A DNA stretch of 64,000 nt from Lachnospiraceae bacterium M18-1 (GTDB lineage: Bacteria > Bacillota > Clostridia > Lachnospirales > Lachnospiraceae). The notes beneath the pieces were generated by a model. That model saw nothing but the letters and a program-made list of their open reading frames with translations, searched no databases and was not told the origin of the DNA. Shown here one piece after another: positions 18,560-27,142 of the stretch (position 1 is the stretch's first letter; each line of letters begins with the position of its first letter). A program made the position numbers and the translations under genes. Location: the NCBI GenBank assembly GCA_000403295.2, contig KE159611.1, forward strand, positions 193,466 to 257,465. The letters are read 5' to 3'.

Positions 18560-18588
18560 ATTATAAACAACAAAAGAAAAACGGTCAA
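18560..18588 (-). promoter_or_regulatory. Promoter of the transaldolase-transketolase operon
   Basis: On the minus strand TTGACC (18588-18583) and TATAAT (18565-18560) are 17 bp apart: a near-consensus sigma-A promoter 65 bases before the transaldolase start. Confidence 0.8.
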
Positions 18589-18602
18589 TAGCAACCGTTT
18601 TT
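18577..18602. promoter_or_regulatory. Putative LacI-family operator overlapping the -35 box
   Basis: AAAAACGGT (18577-18585) and ACCGTTTTT (18594-18602) are perfect 9-bp inverted arms separated by 8 bases. The left arm overlaps the -35 hexamer, so a bound protein would block RNA polymerase. The LacI regulator encoded next door is the obvious candidate. The wide spacing is unusual for LacI operators, so another regulator is possible. Confidence 0.5.
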
Positions 18603-18824
18603 ATAAATAATTCCAGTTATTAATAATTTGTATTTATTAATCAAAATCTTTTAATAGAACAGAAAATATTTTTATCAAAAAATATTTTTTCTCCCGGTTT
18701 ATCGCTTTTTGCGTCTGTTTATCAATAATAATCCGCCATGTTTATTATTAATAATTTTTGTAAGATGATTTATTTTCCGCAGAGCAGACGTCTCTATGGT
18801 CTGCTATCCATTTTTAATGCCTCT

Positions 18825-19910
18825 TTACCCTCTCGGATAAGACGTTGTCCCCCGGATCACAAGCCTTGGCTCATATTCTACATGATAGATGCTCACCGGC
18901 TCTATATCCGAGTACCTGCGGTCATGGGTCTTGATCTTTTTCATGATGATGTCGCAGGCATCCCGTCCCTTGTATATGACAAAATGCTCGATGGTCGTCA
19001 GAGATACCTTTTTCATCTTGGCAAACAGCGTATTGTCGCACCCCATCACGGACATATCCCCCGGCACCTTATATTTCTCATCATGCAGAGCGTCCAGGAT
19101 CCCAAAAGCGATCATATCATTGAGTCCCACGATGGCGGTCAGTTTCTGATGCTCTAAAAGCAGCTCTCTGGTCAGGTCATATCCGATCCGGTATTCCGAA
19201 TCAATACCCGGAATGTCCTTATCTATGGATTCATTTGCCGCCTTGATCACCACATGGTCCCCCAGGCCCGCTTCCTGAAATTCCTTCTGAAATCCTTCCA
19301 CCCGCTTGGAGCGCTGCTTCTGCCGCACAGTCAGGGGCGGGGCGATATAGGCCACATCCCGGTGTCCCAGATCCAGCAGATGCCTTGCCATGATCCGTCC
19401 CAGCTTGGAATTGTCCAATTCCACCGCGTCCACGTCCAGCTTTTCATTCTGGTTGTTGATCACAGCAAAGGGAATCTTCCGCGACAGTTCTTCCACCATC
19501 TGGATATAGCAGCGGCTCGGATTGCACGTATAGACAACCCCCTGGGGATTCAGGGAGGGAAGCATTTTCAGATAGCGTTCCTCCAATTCCAGGCTGCGCT
19601 GCGTGTTGCACACAAAAAGACCGTATCCCTGTTCCGTAGCCCGGGACTCGATTCCCTGCAGAAGCATAACATAATACGGGTTGGTCAGCGTGGGGCAGAA
19701 TACCACCAGGAGCTTTTCCTTTCTGCCTTCCTTGCGGGTTCTCCGTTTCGGAAGCTCGTACCCCAGCTCCCGGGCAGCTTCCTCCACCTTTCGGATGACC
19801 TCCCTGGAAAAGGATACGTTATATTTTTTATTTAATACCATAGAAACCGTGGCCTGCGACACTCCGGCACGCTTCGCCACATCGGAAGAGGTTGCTTTTT
19901 TTCTGCTCAT
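18825..19910 (-). CDS. LacI family transcriptional regulator
   Basis: 361 residues. The N-terminal helix-turn-helix is typical (SSDVAKRAGVSQATVSMVLN), with a hinge near residues 45-60, then a periplasmic-binding-like sugar-sensing domain (LLVVFCPTLTNPYYVMLLQGI, AIVGLNDMIAFGILDAL). The hinge is followed by a Lys/Arg-rich stretch (RRTRKEGRKEK, 56-66) longer than usual. Its start overlaps the recR stop by four bases (ATGA), so it is transcribed with dnaX-ybaB-recR. The next gene downstream is the transaldolase operon, with an inverted repeat on its promoter, so it probably controls that operon. The effector, perhaps a pentose or sugar phosphate, is unknown. Confidence 0.88.
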   Translation of the reverse strand: MSRKKATSSDVAKRAGVSQATVSMVLNKKYNVSFSREVIRKVEEAARELGYELPKRRTRKEGRKEKLLVVFCPTLTNPYYVMLLQGIESRATEQGYGLFVCNTQRSLELEERYLKMLPSLNPQGVVYTCNPSRCYIQMVEELSRKIPFAVINNQNEKLDVDAVELDNSKLGRIMARHLLDLGHRDVAYIAPPLTVRQKQRSKRVEGFQKEFQEAGLGDHVVIKAANESIDKDIPGIDSEYRIGYDLTRELLLEHQKLTAIVGLNDMIAFGILDALHDEKYKVPGDMSVMGCDNTLFAKMKKVSLTTIEHFVIYKGRDACDIIMKKIKTHDRRYSDIEPVSIYHVEYEPRLVIRGTTSYPRG

Positions 19911-20503
19911 AGCTCCGTCCGTCCTTCCAGCGCCCGCAAAAGCGTCACCTCGTCTATATATTCCAGGTCGCCGCCTACCGGCACGCCGCTGGCGATCCTG
20001 CTCACCCTGATGCCCACAGGTTTGATCAGCTTGCTGATATACATTGCCGTCGTCTCGCCTTCCAGGCTGGAGTTGGTTGCAATGATGACCTCGTCCACAT
20101 CCCCCCGCAGCCGTTCCATCAATTCTTTCAGCCGGATGTCCCCGGGCCCGATTCCAAGCATGGGGGAGATTGCCCCATGCAGTACATGATACACGCCCTC
20201 GTATTTCCCGGTTTTCTCGTAAGCCGCCAGGTCTCTGGGCGTCTCCACGACCATGATCGTCTTCTGGTCCCGGGAAGGGTTTTTACAGATCGGGCAGACC
20301 TCCTGGTCTGTCAGAGTACAGCACTGGGCGCAGTAGCAGACATTCTGCCTGGCGTCCACCATAGTTTTTGCCAGATTTTTTACCTGTTCCTCCGGCATGT
20401 TGATCACATGAAATGCCAGCCGCTGGGCAGACTTTGTCCCGATGCCCGGCAGGCTGGAAAATGCCTGGATCAACTGGTTGATTTGCTTGCTATAATATTC
20501 CAT
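19907..20503 (-). CDS. recR: Recombination protein RecR
   Basis: 198 residues, full length. Features in order: helix-hairpin-helix (SLPGIGTKSAQRLAFHV), C4 zinc finger (CYCAQCCTLTDQEVCPIC), Toprim domain (IMVVETPRDLAAYEKTG) and the C-terminal region with RLKELMERL. RecR acts with RecO and RecF to load RecA at gaps and stalled forks. It follows ybaB by 45 bases in the standard dnaX-ybaB-recR arrangement of Firmicutes. Confidence 0.95.
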   Translation of the reverse strand: MEYYSKQINQLIQAFSSLPGIGTKSAQRLAFHVINMPEEQVKNLAKTMVDARQNVCYCAQCCTLTDQEVCPICKNPSRDQKTIMVVETPRDLAAYEKTGKYEGVYHVLHGAISPMLGIGPGDIRLKELMERLRGDVDEVIIATNSSLEGETTAMYISKLIKPVGIRVSRIASGVPVGGDLEYIDEVTLLRALEGRTEL

Positions 20504-20547
20504 ATATCTTCATCTGCCTGTAAACAGCATCCTTCCTCTTAGAATCC

Positions 20548-20901
20548 TCAGAACATCCCCGGGATTCCCCCGCCCATGCCGCCTGTCAGCTTTGACATTG
20601 CCGCGCCGGATTCTTCCTCCACCTTGCGCAGCGCTTCATTGACCGCCGCAACGATCAGGTCCTCCAGCATCTCGATATCGTCAGGATCCACAACTTCTTC
20701 GTCCAACTTTACCTTAAGCACTTCCCGCTTTCCGGAAACGGTCACTTCCACAGCCCCGCCGCCGGCCGTTGCCGTAAATTCCTTAGACTCCATCTCCTTT
20801 GCCTGTTCTTCCATCTGACGCTGCATCTTCTGTGCCTGCTTCATCAGGTTCGCCATATTGCCAGGCATGCCTCCGCCTGGAAATCCGCCTCTCTTTGCCA
20901 T
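20548..20901 (-). CDS. YbaB/EbfC nucleoid-associated protein
   Basis: 117 residues. The family pattern is present: a Gly/Met-rich N-terminus ([20 protein letters not shown]), an amphipathic helix ([13 protein letters not shown]), then the beta-strand core [20 protein letters not shown] and an acidic helix. YbaB forms dimers that bind DNA without strong sequence preference. It starts two bases after the dnaX stop and precedes recR, the usual order. The C-terminal Met/Gly-rich tail is common in clostridial members. Confidence 0.92.
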   Translation of the reverse strand: MAKRGGFPGGGMPGNMANLMKQAQKMQRQMEEQAKEMESKEFTATAGGGAVEVTVSGKREVLKVKLDEEVVDPDDIEMLEDLIVAAVNEALRKVEEESGAAMSKLTGGMGGGIPGMF

Positions 20902-20903
20902 GT

Positions 20904-22538
20904 TTAATCCTCCACTGTTATTTCCATATTGATTTTCTTTTCGATGTCTATAAATGTATCTTCAAAGTGCCGTCCTTCCTGTATTTCGCGGACTTCCACC
21001 TCGACTTTTTTTCCGATCCGCTGTTCGATCTTTTCTTCCAGCTCTTTTATATGCTCCTCCGTCCCCACGATGGATGCTCCGAGACCGTCTGGCAGCACTA
21101 CCATCAGCCGGTTATCACCGCCCAGGCTTAAGCGTGCCTTTTTGAGGTAAGTGCTGGACGGAGCCGATACCTCCTCCGCGATAGAGCGGAAATTTTTCAC
21201 CACTTCCTGCACATCTTCCGGGATTGCAGGAGGAATCTCCTGCTTCACAGCCGCCCCCGTTCCGCCCGTGCCTTCTGAGAAGACTCCCTCCGGATACACG
21301 CCTCCCGGATAACCGCCCTCCGGGTATCCACCCGGGCTGCCGGGATACATCCCCGCCGGAACTGCCGCCTGGGCGGCGGCCAGCCCTTTTTCCAGCTTCT
21401 CCTCCAATGCACGGATCCGGTCCAGCAGGCTGTCCGCCTTCACTTCCATGGCCGGAGTGCACAGCTTGATCAGCGTCACCTCCAGAAGCACCCGTTTCTG
21501 AGTCGCGTACCGGAGCTGCTCCGACAATTCCGAGAAGATCCGGATATACCGCAGAAGCACATCCGACTCGATCATCTCCGCTTCTTCCTTCAGCTGCGCC
21601 AGATTTTCCGAGGATACGTCCAGGACGTCCTCCGGCATATCCGAAGTCTTGATCAGGAGAAGATTTCTCAGATACCAGGTGAAATCCACGGAAAGCTGAA
21701 GCAGCTCCCGTCCCTGCATGACCAGTTCCTCCACCGTGTCCAGCACGGCCGGCACATTTCTGCGGATGATGCTGCGCAGAAGCTTGCTGAACACATCGGT
21801 GTCCACCGCCCCCAGCACCTCCAGCACGTTGTCATAGGTCAGCTTCTGCCCCAGGTAGAATGCAATGCACTGGTCCAAAAGACTTAAGGCGTCACGCATG
21901 GAACCGTCCGCTGCCTTGGCGATATAACGGACGGCCTTGTCTTCTACCTCCACCTGCTCCGCCTCCATCAGCTCGTTCAGGCGGTCCGAGATCGTTTCGA
22001 TGGAAATCCTTCTGAAATCGTAATGCTGGCACCGGGACATGATGGTCACCGGGATCTTGTGGACCTCCGTCGTCGCCAGAATAAAGATCACATACTCCGG
22101 CGGTTCCTCCAGGGTCTTTAAAAGCGCATTGAAGGCCCCCGAAGACAGCATATGCACCTCGTCAATGATATAGACCTTATACCGCCCTTCGGTAGGCCGG
22201 TAAGTCACCTCTTCCTTGATCTCCCGGATATTGTCCACACCGTTGTTGGAAGCCGCGTCGATCTCGATCACGTTCATAGACGTGCCCGCCGCGATAGACC
22301 GGCACATCGCGCACTCCCCGCAGGGGCTTCCGTCCACCGGGTGCTCGCAGTTCACCGCCCTGGCAAAAATCTTCGCCGCGGTGGTCTTTCCCGTCCCGCG
22401 GGTTCCGCAGAACAGATATGCATGTCCGATACGGTTTGCCTTGATCTGGTTCTGTAATGTAGTAACAATATGCTCCTGCCCCTTTACATCTCCAAATTCG
22501 GAAGGCCGGAATTTCCTGTATAATGCCGTATATGACAT
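20904..22538 (-). CDS. dnaX: DNA polymerase III gamma/tau subunit
   Basis: 544 residues. The AAA+ clamp-loader domain shows Walker A (GTRGTGKTT, about residue 45), a zinc module with CGECAMC, Walker B DEVHML and sensor motifs (SRCQHYDF). Domain III follows to about residue 370. A Gly/Pro/Tyr-rich linker (about 395-430, repeats of [10 protein letters not shown]) leads to a C-terminal domain resembling tau domain V. The subunit drives loading of the beta clamp at replication forks. No frameshift slip site was sought in detail. It heads the dnaX-ybaB-recR-lacI operon. Confidence 0.94.
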   Translation of the reverse strand: MSYTALYRKFRPSEFGDVKGQEHIVTTLQNQIKANRIGHAYLFCGTRGTGKTTAAKIFARAVNCEHPVDGSPCGECAMCRSIAAGTSMNVIEIDAASNNGVDNIREIKEEVTYRPTEGRYKVYIIDEVHMLSSGAFNALLKTLEEPPEYVIFILATTEVHKIPVTIMSRCQHYDFRRISIETISDRLNELMEAEQVEVEDKAVRYIAKAADGSMRDALSLLDQCIAFYLGQKLTYDNVLEVLGAVDTDVFSKLLRSIIRRNVPAVLDTVEELVMQGRELLQLSVDFTWYLRNLLLIKTSDMPEDVLDVSSENLAQLKEEAEMIESDVLLRYIRIFSELSEQLRYATQKRVLLEVTLIKLCTPAMEVKADSLLDRIRALEEKLEKGLAAAQAAVPAGMYPGSPGGYPEGGYPGGVYPEGVFSEGTGGTGAAVKQEIPPAIPEDVQEVVKNFRSIAEEVSAPSSTYLKKARLSLGGDNRLMVVLPDGLGASIVGTEEHIKELEEKIEQRIGKKVEVEVREIQEGRHFEDTFIDIEKKINMEITVED

Positions 22539-22562
22539 GACATTTGCTCCTCTTGCTCTTCA

Positions 22563-22650
22563 CAGCCGCCAAAATACCTGCCACAGGCATTGCTGCCCGG
22601 ACCTTATCCGGTCTCGTATCAGTGCATGGCCCGCTATTCTGTGCGGCTGT
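22563..22650 (-). ncRNA. Structured RNA candidate in the ffs (SRP RNA) position
   Basis: Read on the minus strand, this 88-base segment is closed by perfectly paired ends (ACAGCCGC and GCGGCTGT) and contains GACC-GGATAA-GGTC as an apical hairpin, then GGGCAGCAATGCC. In many Firmicutes the small SRP RNA gene lies right upstream of dnaX, as here. However, the canonical SRP tip (GGTCCGGAAGGAAGCAGC) is not present; only GGTCCGG and GCAGCA pieces are. It could be a divergent SRP RNA or a leader structure of dnaX. A covariance-model search would decide. Confidence 0.4.
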
Positions 22651-22673
22651 TTCTTTTCCTGTTTTTATCTTGA

Positions 22674-23891
22674 TTATCTGGCTTTCTTTGCCTTTTTCTC
22701 TTTCTTCTCTTTTTTATCCTTCTTGGCTTTCTTCTCTTTTTTCTCTTTCTTTGTGTCTGCCGCAATCACCTGGACATCCTCTGCCGGCACAGCTTCCACG
22801 GCAGGCTCGTCCTCTTCTCTGTCTCCGAAGCTGATGCCCACCATCCTTGCTTCTTTGATCAGGCTGCACTTAGGATCTACAAATTTCAGCTTACCTGCCA
22901 CTTCTTCCAGCGGAACCATCACAGTCTCGCCTTTCTTCATTCCCACCATGTAGCCGTACTGGCCGTTCAGGATCATCTCCGCCGCTTTTGCGCCGACTCT
23001 GGAAGAGAATACCCGGTCGTAGGGAACCGGAGAGCCGCCCCTCTGAGTATGGCCGGGAACCGTGATACGCACCTCTTTTCCGGTAGCCTTCTCGATCTGC
23101 TCCGCCAGTTCATAAGCAATGGAAGGATATTTCCGGTTTGCCAGCTTTTCCTTGTACTCCTTCTTGGACAGCTTCGCATCTTCTTTGGAGATCGCGCCTT
23201 CCGCCACTGCCAGAATGGTAAATGACTTTCCGGCCGCAGACCTTCCCTGGATCACATCCGCGATCTCGTCAATATCATAAGGGATCTCCGGAATCAGAAC
23301 GATGTCCGCCCCGCCTGCGATACCCGCGTGAAGGGTAACATGTCCCACTTTATGCCCCATGACTTCAATGATAAATACCCGGCTGTGTGAAGTCGCCGTT
23401 GTGTGAATCCTGTCAATAGTATCTGTCGCCACATCCACCGCGCTCTGGAATCCGAACGTCATCTCAGTCCCCCACAGGTCGTTGTCAATGGTCTTGGGCA
23501 GCGTGATCACATTCAGACCTTCCTCCCGCAGCATATTGGCAGTCTTGTGGGTGCCGTTTCCGCCCAGGATCACCAGACAGTCCAGGCTCAGCTTATGATA
23601 CGTGTGCTTCATTGCCTCCACCTTGTCCAGTCCGTTCTCATCCGGCACACGCATGAGTTTGAACGGCTGTCTGGAGGTTCCCAGGATCGTGCCGCCCCGT
23701 GTCAGGATTCCGGAGAAATCTCTGGAAGTGAGCATATGAAAGTCTGAGTATATCAGCCCCCTGTAGCCATCCTGGAAACCATAGATCTCCACATCATCCC
23801 TTGCAGAAAAAATGCCCTTTACCACGCCCCGCATCGCCGCATTCAATGCCTGGCAGTCTCCGCCGCTTGTCAACATACCAATCCGTAACAT
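22674..23891 (-). CDS. pfkA: 6-phosphofructokinase with Lys-rich C-terminal tail
   Basis: 405 residues. It phosphorylates fructose 6-phosphate in glycolysis. The family motifs are GMLTSGGDCQALNA, GGNGTHKTA, PKTIDNDLWG (catalytic Asp) and GHTQRGGSP. In the donor-site positions known from E. coli, it has Gly (104 equivalent) and Lys (124 equivalent). This combination is found in group III enzymes, where either ATP or pyrophosphate may be used, so the donor is open. The catalytic core ends near residue 355. Residues about 380-405 are an almost uninterrupted run of Lys, Glu and Ala, not part of the usual enzyme. The start has a GGAGGAG site. Confidence 0.9.
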   Translation of the reverse strand: MLRIGMLTSGGDCQALNAAMRGVVKGIFSARDDVEIYGFQDGYRGLIYSDFHMLTSRDFSGILTRGGTILGTSRQPFKLMRVPDENGLDKVEAMKHTYHKLSLDCLVILGGNGTHKTANMLREEGLNVITLPKTIDNDLWGTEMTFGFQSAVDVATDTIDRIHTTATSHSRVFIIEVMGHKVGHVTLHAGIAGGADIVLIPEIPYDIDEIADVIQGRSAAGKSFTILAVAEGAISKEDAKLSKKEYKEKLANRKYPSIAYELAEQIEKATGKEVRITVPGHTQRGGSPVPYDRVFSSRVGAKAAEMILNGQYGYMVGMKKGETVMVPLEEVAGKLKFVDPKCSLIKEARMVGISFGDREEDEPAVEAVPAEDVQVIAADTKKEKKEKKAKKDKKEKKEKKAKKAR

Positions 23892-23952
23892 AACTTTTTT
23901 CTCCTCCCATTTAAAATATATGGCCTGCTCCCGCTATTCTCACGTTTTGTAC

Positions 23953-23977
23953 GGACAGTGCAGTAAATGCACTGTCC
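23953..23977 (-). terminator. Hairpin after sipL, possible terminator
   Basis: Perfect 10-bp arms GGACAGTGCA and TGCACTGTCC around a 5-base loop, about 75 bases past the sipL stop. There is no T run on the minus strand, so termination is uncertain. It lies between the pfkA promoter and the pfkA start and would also be in the pfkA leader. Confidence 0.45.
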
Positions 23978-24002
23978 TGTGCTGAACAGCTTCATGTCTT
24001 TT

Positions 24003-24030
24003 ATCATAACACAAACACGAAAAAAATCAA
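24003..24030 (-). promoter_or_regulatory. Possible promoter of pfkA
   Basis: On the minus strand TTGATT (24030-24025) and TATGAT (24008-24003) are 16 bp apart, giving a leader of about 105 bases that includes the 23953-23977 hairpin. Confidence 0.4.
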
Positions 24031-24052
24031 ATAACCGAATCGATACAAATTT

Positions 24053-25612
24053 TTATAAAATGCTCATGTTCTCCTTAAAGATCAATAATTTATCTCCTGC
24101 CTTGATCTTATCGCTCTCCAAGCCGTTCATTTCCTGGATGCTTTCCTCCGTGGTCATATACTTTTTAGCAAGATCCCACAGGTCGTCGCCGTTCTTGACG
24201 ATGTAGCCCACGATTCCCGGCCGCTTTTCCATTTCCTCCATGGACAAAGGCTCCGGCTCCACACTGGTGATCACCTGCATGAACACGGGCTTGCGCATAA
24301 AGGTGTCAAATGCCAGCACGGCCTTCACTTCCACGGCCTCACTGCCTGCCAGGTTCACTGAGAGCTGCTCCACATGGTAAGCCAGATTATAGCGCGCGTC
24401 CTTCGTGATTCCCGGGCATTCCAGCAGCCAGCTGAACGGCACCATGCCCTGCCAGCTTCCGAAGGGCATCTCATCGTCCGCCCGCAGATACAGGAAAGAA
24501 ATGTGCAGGATCCCTTCGATCTGGATGCCTGCGTCTATCTGCTCCATGTGCTCCAGCTGCACCGTACCTTCGCTGCTGCAGATCTGCAGCACGTCGTCTT
24601 TGAGTTCCGGCAGGGAAAGCCGCTCCGAAACCTTGCATTTGGAATGGTTCTGGATCAGAAGTTCTTCATAGACCGCCTCCCGGGTATCAAACCGGCAGTT
24701 CTGCTCCAGGGAATACAGATCTTCCAGAAGTTCTAATTCCTCTTCCTGATAAATGTTCATCCGCAGGACCAGAGTCCCCTCGATTCCCAGAATCCGCATC
24801 TCCCCATCCTCATCCAGCCTGACATCCATGAGTGTATCGTCCAGGGAATTTTGCACGTGATAATACATTTCCTCGGTTACTCCGGCGCACTCGATCCGTC
24901 CCTCATAGGGCACGCTGGCCTCCAGCCAGTCAGTCTTTCCTTCATCGGAAAGATACATGCAGAATACCAGCAGTTCTCCGTTCAGGCGCAGTTCATCCTG
25001 GCCCATGCGGATTTCCAGCTTCCGGCTGCTGATATTGCTGAGAAGGACCTGGCCCACGCTCTCCTTGGTGCCCGGCAGGGTGATCTCCTCCTTGATACGG
25101 TATGTATCTTTTTTCGTAGTATGGAGCTCCAGCAGATTGACACGGCGTTTTTTCTTATATATCTGGATCGGCGCCTCCACATCAATGACCGTGGCCTCGT
25201 CTTCTAACTTCTCCCTGCCGATTTCCATTTCCACCATGGCACGGATGCTCAGCTTCCGCGAATGTACCAGCGTGGAGGTAAATTCCACCCGGATATTCTG
25301 GATAAAATACTCCGTCATCTCCCCTCCATCCATGTAGACCATCTCCTCAAAGGGAAGCTTTCCTTCCAGCGCCGCAGGCTGAGGCTCCGCCGAATCTGTC
25401 ATATATAAGATCTGATAGTACAGCTTTCCTGAAATCCGCAGATAGTTCTCGGTAAGCCGGATCTCCTCCACCTTCACCGATGCGGTCCCCTGGATGATCT
25501 GCTTCACATCATCTTTTGTATCCGGGACATTTAAGTCCTCGTCCAGATAGAACTGGTCAAAGGTCCGTTTGCCCTCCTGCGTATAATGTACCTGTTTCTG
25601 AATCAATTCCAT
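24053..25612 (-). CDS. sipL: SipL-like spore coat morphogenesis protein (DUF3794 plus LysM)
   Basis: 519 residues from the ATG at 25612, fixed by a GGAGGGG site; the longer open frame upstream has no ribosome site. Three SPOCS/DUF3794 units are visible, each near a phrase like LPDxKDDVxQI: VPDTKDDVKQIIQG at ~30, LPGTKESVGQVLLS at ~185 and LPELKDDVLQICSS at ~340. A C-terminal LysM domain (YIVKNGDDLWDLAKKY) follows. In Clostridioides difficile, SipL binds SpoIVA through its LysM domain and is needed for coat assembly around the forespore. This marks the organism as a probable spore former. Sporulation sigma sites were not identified upstream. Confidence 0.85.
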   Translation of the reverse strand: MELIQKQVHYTQEGKRTFDQFYLDEDLNVPDTKDDVKQIIQGTASVKVEEIRLTENYLRISGKLYYQILYMTDSAEPQPAALEGKLPFEEMVYMDGGEMTEYFIQNIRVEFTSTLVHSRKLSIRAMVEMEIGREKLEDEATVIDVEAPIQIYKKKRRVNLLELHTTKKDTYRIKEEITLPGTKESVGQVLLSNISSRKLEIRMGQDELRLNGELLVFCMYLSDEGKTDWLEASVPYEGRIECAGVTEEMYYHVQNSLDDTLMDVRLDEDGEMRILGIEGTLVLRMNIYQEEELELLEDLYSLEQNCRFDTREAVYEELLIQNHSKCKVSERLSLPELKDDVLQICSSEGTVQLEHMEQIDAGIQIEGILHISFLYLRADDEMPFGSWQGMVPFSWLLECPGITKDARYNLAYHVEQLSVNLAGSEAVEVKAVLAFDTFMRKPVFMQVITSVEPEPLSMEEMEKRPGIVGYIVKNGDDLWDLAKKYMTTEESIQEMNGLESDKIKAGDKLLIFKENMSIL

Positions 25613-25694
25613 ATTGCTGCCCCTCCGTTTTTCGTTATTGTCTTGTTTCTGAAAATCCCGGAACATGCCCGTCTGTCCTTCCCGTCCCTTAAGA

Positions 25695-26117
25695 TCAGCT
25701 GTCAAATACCACGGTTTTATCAATGGCGTCCAGCATCACTACCACATAGGGAAATGTAGTGGCCTCCTTTGTCTCTTCCCCTTTTTCCGGCCCCAGCAGA
25801 TTCGTATGGAAGTAGATTGCATTGGAGGTTTCGTAGAGCCCCTCCACCTCCACGCTGTAGCCTGTTTTTAATTGCGCGCCGTACCCTTCTGCAATGTAAA
25901 GCCTCCCCTGGTCGGTATATGTCAGCCTGAACGGCATATCCTGATTCTGCAGAATCTGCTCCTGAAATTCCTCCGGCACATCCTCTTTACTCATCACGGT
26001 AAATTCCAGATCCCGCAGTTTTTCTGTTTTCTGCGGCCTTGACACGCAGCCTGTGAGCATAAATAGCAATAAGAAGCCTGTCAGGCAGCCCAGGAGGACA
26101 CCCCGCTTTTGCTTCAT
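25695..26117 (-). CDS. Lipoprotein with PrcB C-terminal-like domain
   Basis: 140 residues from the ATG at 26117. The signal peptide ends in a lipobox (LLFMLTGC), so the protein is anchored to the outer leaflet of the membrane. The mature part (MPFRLTYTDQGRLYIAEGYG, then TGYSVEVEGLYE and TFPYVVVML) matches the PrcB_C pattern. PrcB_C domains stabilise or inhibit partner proteases in other bacteria. It lies 82 bases upstream of sipL on the same strand and may be co-transcribed with it. No protease gene is adjacent. Confidence 0.7.
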   Translation of the reverse strand: MKQKRGVLLGCLTGFLLLFMLTGCVSRPQKTEKLRDLEFTVMSKEDVPEEFQEQILQNQDMPFRLTYTDQGRLYIAEGYGAQLKTGYSVEVEGLYETSNAIYFHTNLLGPEKGEETKEATTFPYVVVMLDAIDKTVVFDS

Positions 26118-26205
26118 AATACAGCCCCCGCATCTATTCTCTCTATAGCATATTGAAAAGAGCCGCCGTTTATTCTTCATCTTGTGAAAAATCGTTATAA
26201 TTCCA

Positions 26206-26234
26206 TTGTCTGCATCCGCAGTTTTTGTTATAAT
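26206..26234 (+). promoter_or_regulatory. Promoter of plsC
   Basis: TTGTCT (26206-26211) and TATAAT (26229-26234) are 17 bp apart, about 80 bases before the plsC start. Confidence 0.6.
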
Positions 26235-26316
26235 GTAGAAACGGCAGTATTGAACTCCTGCCGCCTGCCGCCTATTTACAGCGGCAAAGATTTTGAACAT
26301 GAAAGAGGTTATGCCT

Positions 26317-27051
26317 ATGATCCGTTTTATCTGTCTAGCCGTATTCCTGATTTTGTTCCTGATCCTCTCCATTCCTGTATTCTTTCTCGAATGGCTGATT
26401 GGAAAGTTTGACCGCGAAAAGCGAGACTACAGCTCTCTGCGCATCGTCCAGTGGGGTTTCAAGGTCATCCTTTGGATCACCGGTGTCCGTACTACTGTCA
26501 TCGGGGAGGAGCATATCCCGGATGAACCGGTCCTGTTCGTCGCCAACCACCGCAGCTTTTTTGACATCCTGCTGACCTATTCCCGATGCAGGCGCCTGAC
26601 CGGCTATGTCGCAAAGAAGGAGATGGAAAAGATCCCGCTGCTCTCTACCTGGATGCATTTTGTATACTGTCTGTTCCTGGACCGGGAAAATCCGCGCGAA
26701 GGCTTAAAGACGATCCTGCAGGCCATTGAGCAGATCCAGAACGGCATCTCCATCTGCATCTTCCCGGAAGGCACACGCAACAGCGGGGAGGAGCTGAGTA
26801 TGCTGCCTTTCAAGGACGGTGCATTTAAGATCGCCACCCGGACCAACTGCGCCATTGTGCCCATTTCCATGAACAACACCAGCGCGATCTTCGAGAACCA
26901 GCTTCCAAAGATCCGTAAGGCACATGTAGTGATCGAATACGGAAAGCCGATCTATCCGAATGATCTGGAAAAAGATCAGAAAAGACATATCGGCCCCTAT
27001 GTGCAGGATATCATCCAATCCACGATCCGTAAAAACGCGGAACTGGTATAA
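26317..27051 (+). CDS. plsC: 1-acyl-sn-glycerol-3-phosphate acyltransferase
   Basis: 244 residues from the ATG at 26317, preceded by GAGGTT at suitable distance; two earlier ATGs lack a site. An N-terminal membrane helix (about 5-25) precedes the acyltransferase domain with the catalytic NHRSFFD (HX4D) and the substrate motif FPEGTRN. It adds the second acyl chain to make phosphatidic acid for membrane lipids. It stands alone between the PrcB-like gene (divergent) and pncB (same strand, 90 bases downstream). Confidence 0.92.
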   Translation: MIRFICLAVFLILFLILSIPVFFLEWLIGKFDREKRDYSSLRIVQWGFKVILWITGVRTTVIGEEHIPDEPVLFVANHRSFFDILLTYSRCRRLTGYVAKKEMEKIPLLSTWMHFVYCLFLDRENPREGLKTILQAIEQIQNGISICIFPEGTRNSGEELSMLPFKDGAFKIATRTNCAIVPISMNNTSAIFENQLPKIRKAHVVIEYGKPIYPNDLEKDQKRHIGPYVQDIIQSTIRKNAELV

Positions 27052-27142
27052 TGTAAACAGGAATCCTGTCATGGCATGACGGACTGCGCGTGCATTTGTA
27101 CGCCGCCTCAGGTTTTACGAATCCGAAAAAAGGAGATTATGT

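Larger units (their letters stand above)
18497..18824. other. AT-rich regulatory region upstream of the transaldolase operon
   Basis: This 328-base stretch has no gene. It holds the operon promoter and the AAAAACGGT inverted repeat. Two copies of the palindrome TTATTAATAA lie further upstream (18617-18626 and 18745-18754). The rest is AT-rich with no other feature I can support. Confidence 0.6.

Noticed and set aside
18617..18754. TTATTAATAA palindromes as operators of the transaldolase operon
   Set aside because: They are simple AT-rich palindromes in an AT-rich region far from the promoter; the AAAAACGGT repeat is a much better candidate.
22563..22650. Firm annotation as SRP RNA
   Set aside because: The position fits, but the invariant tip motif is missing, so it is kept only as a structured RNA candidate.
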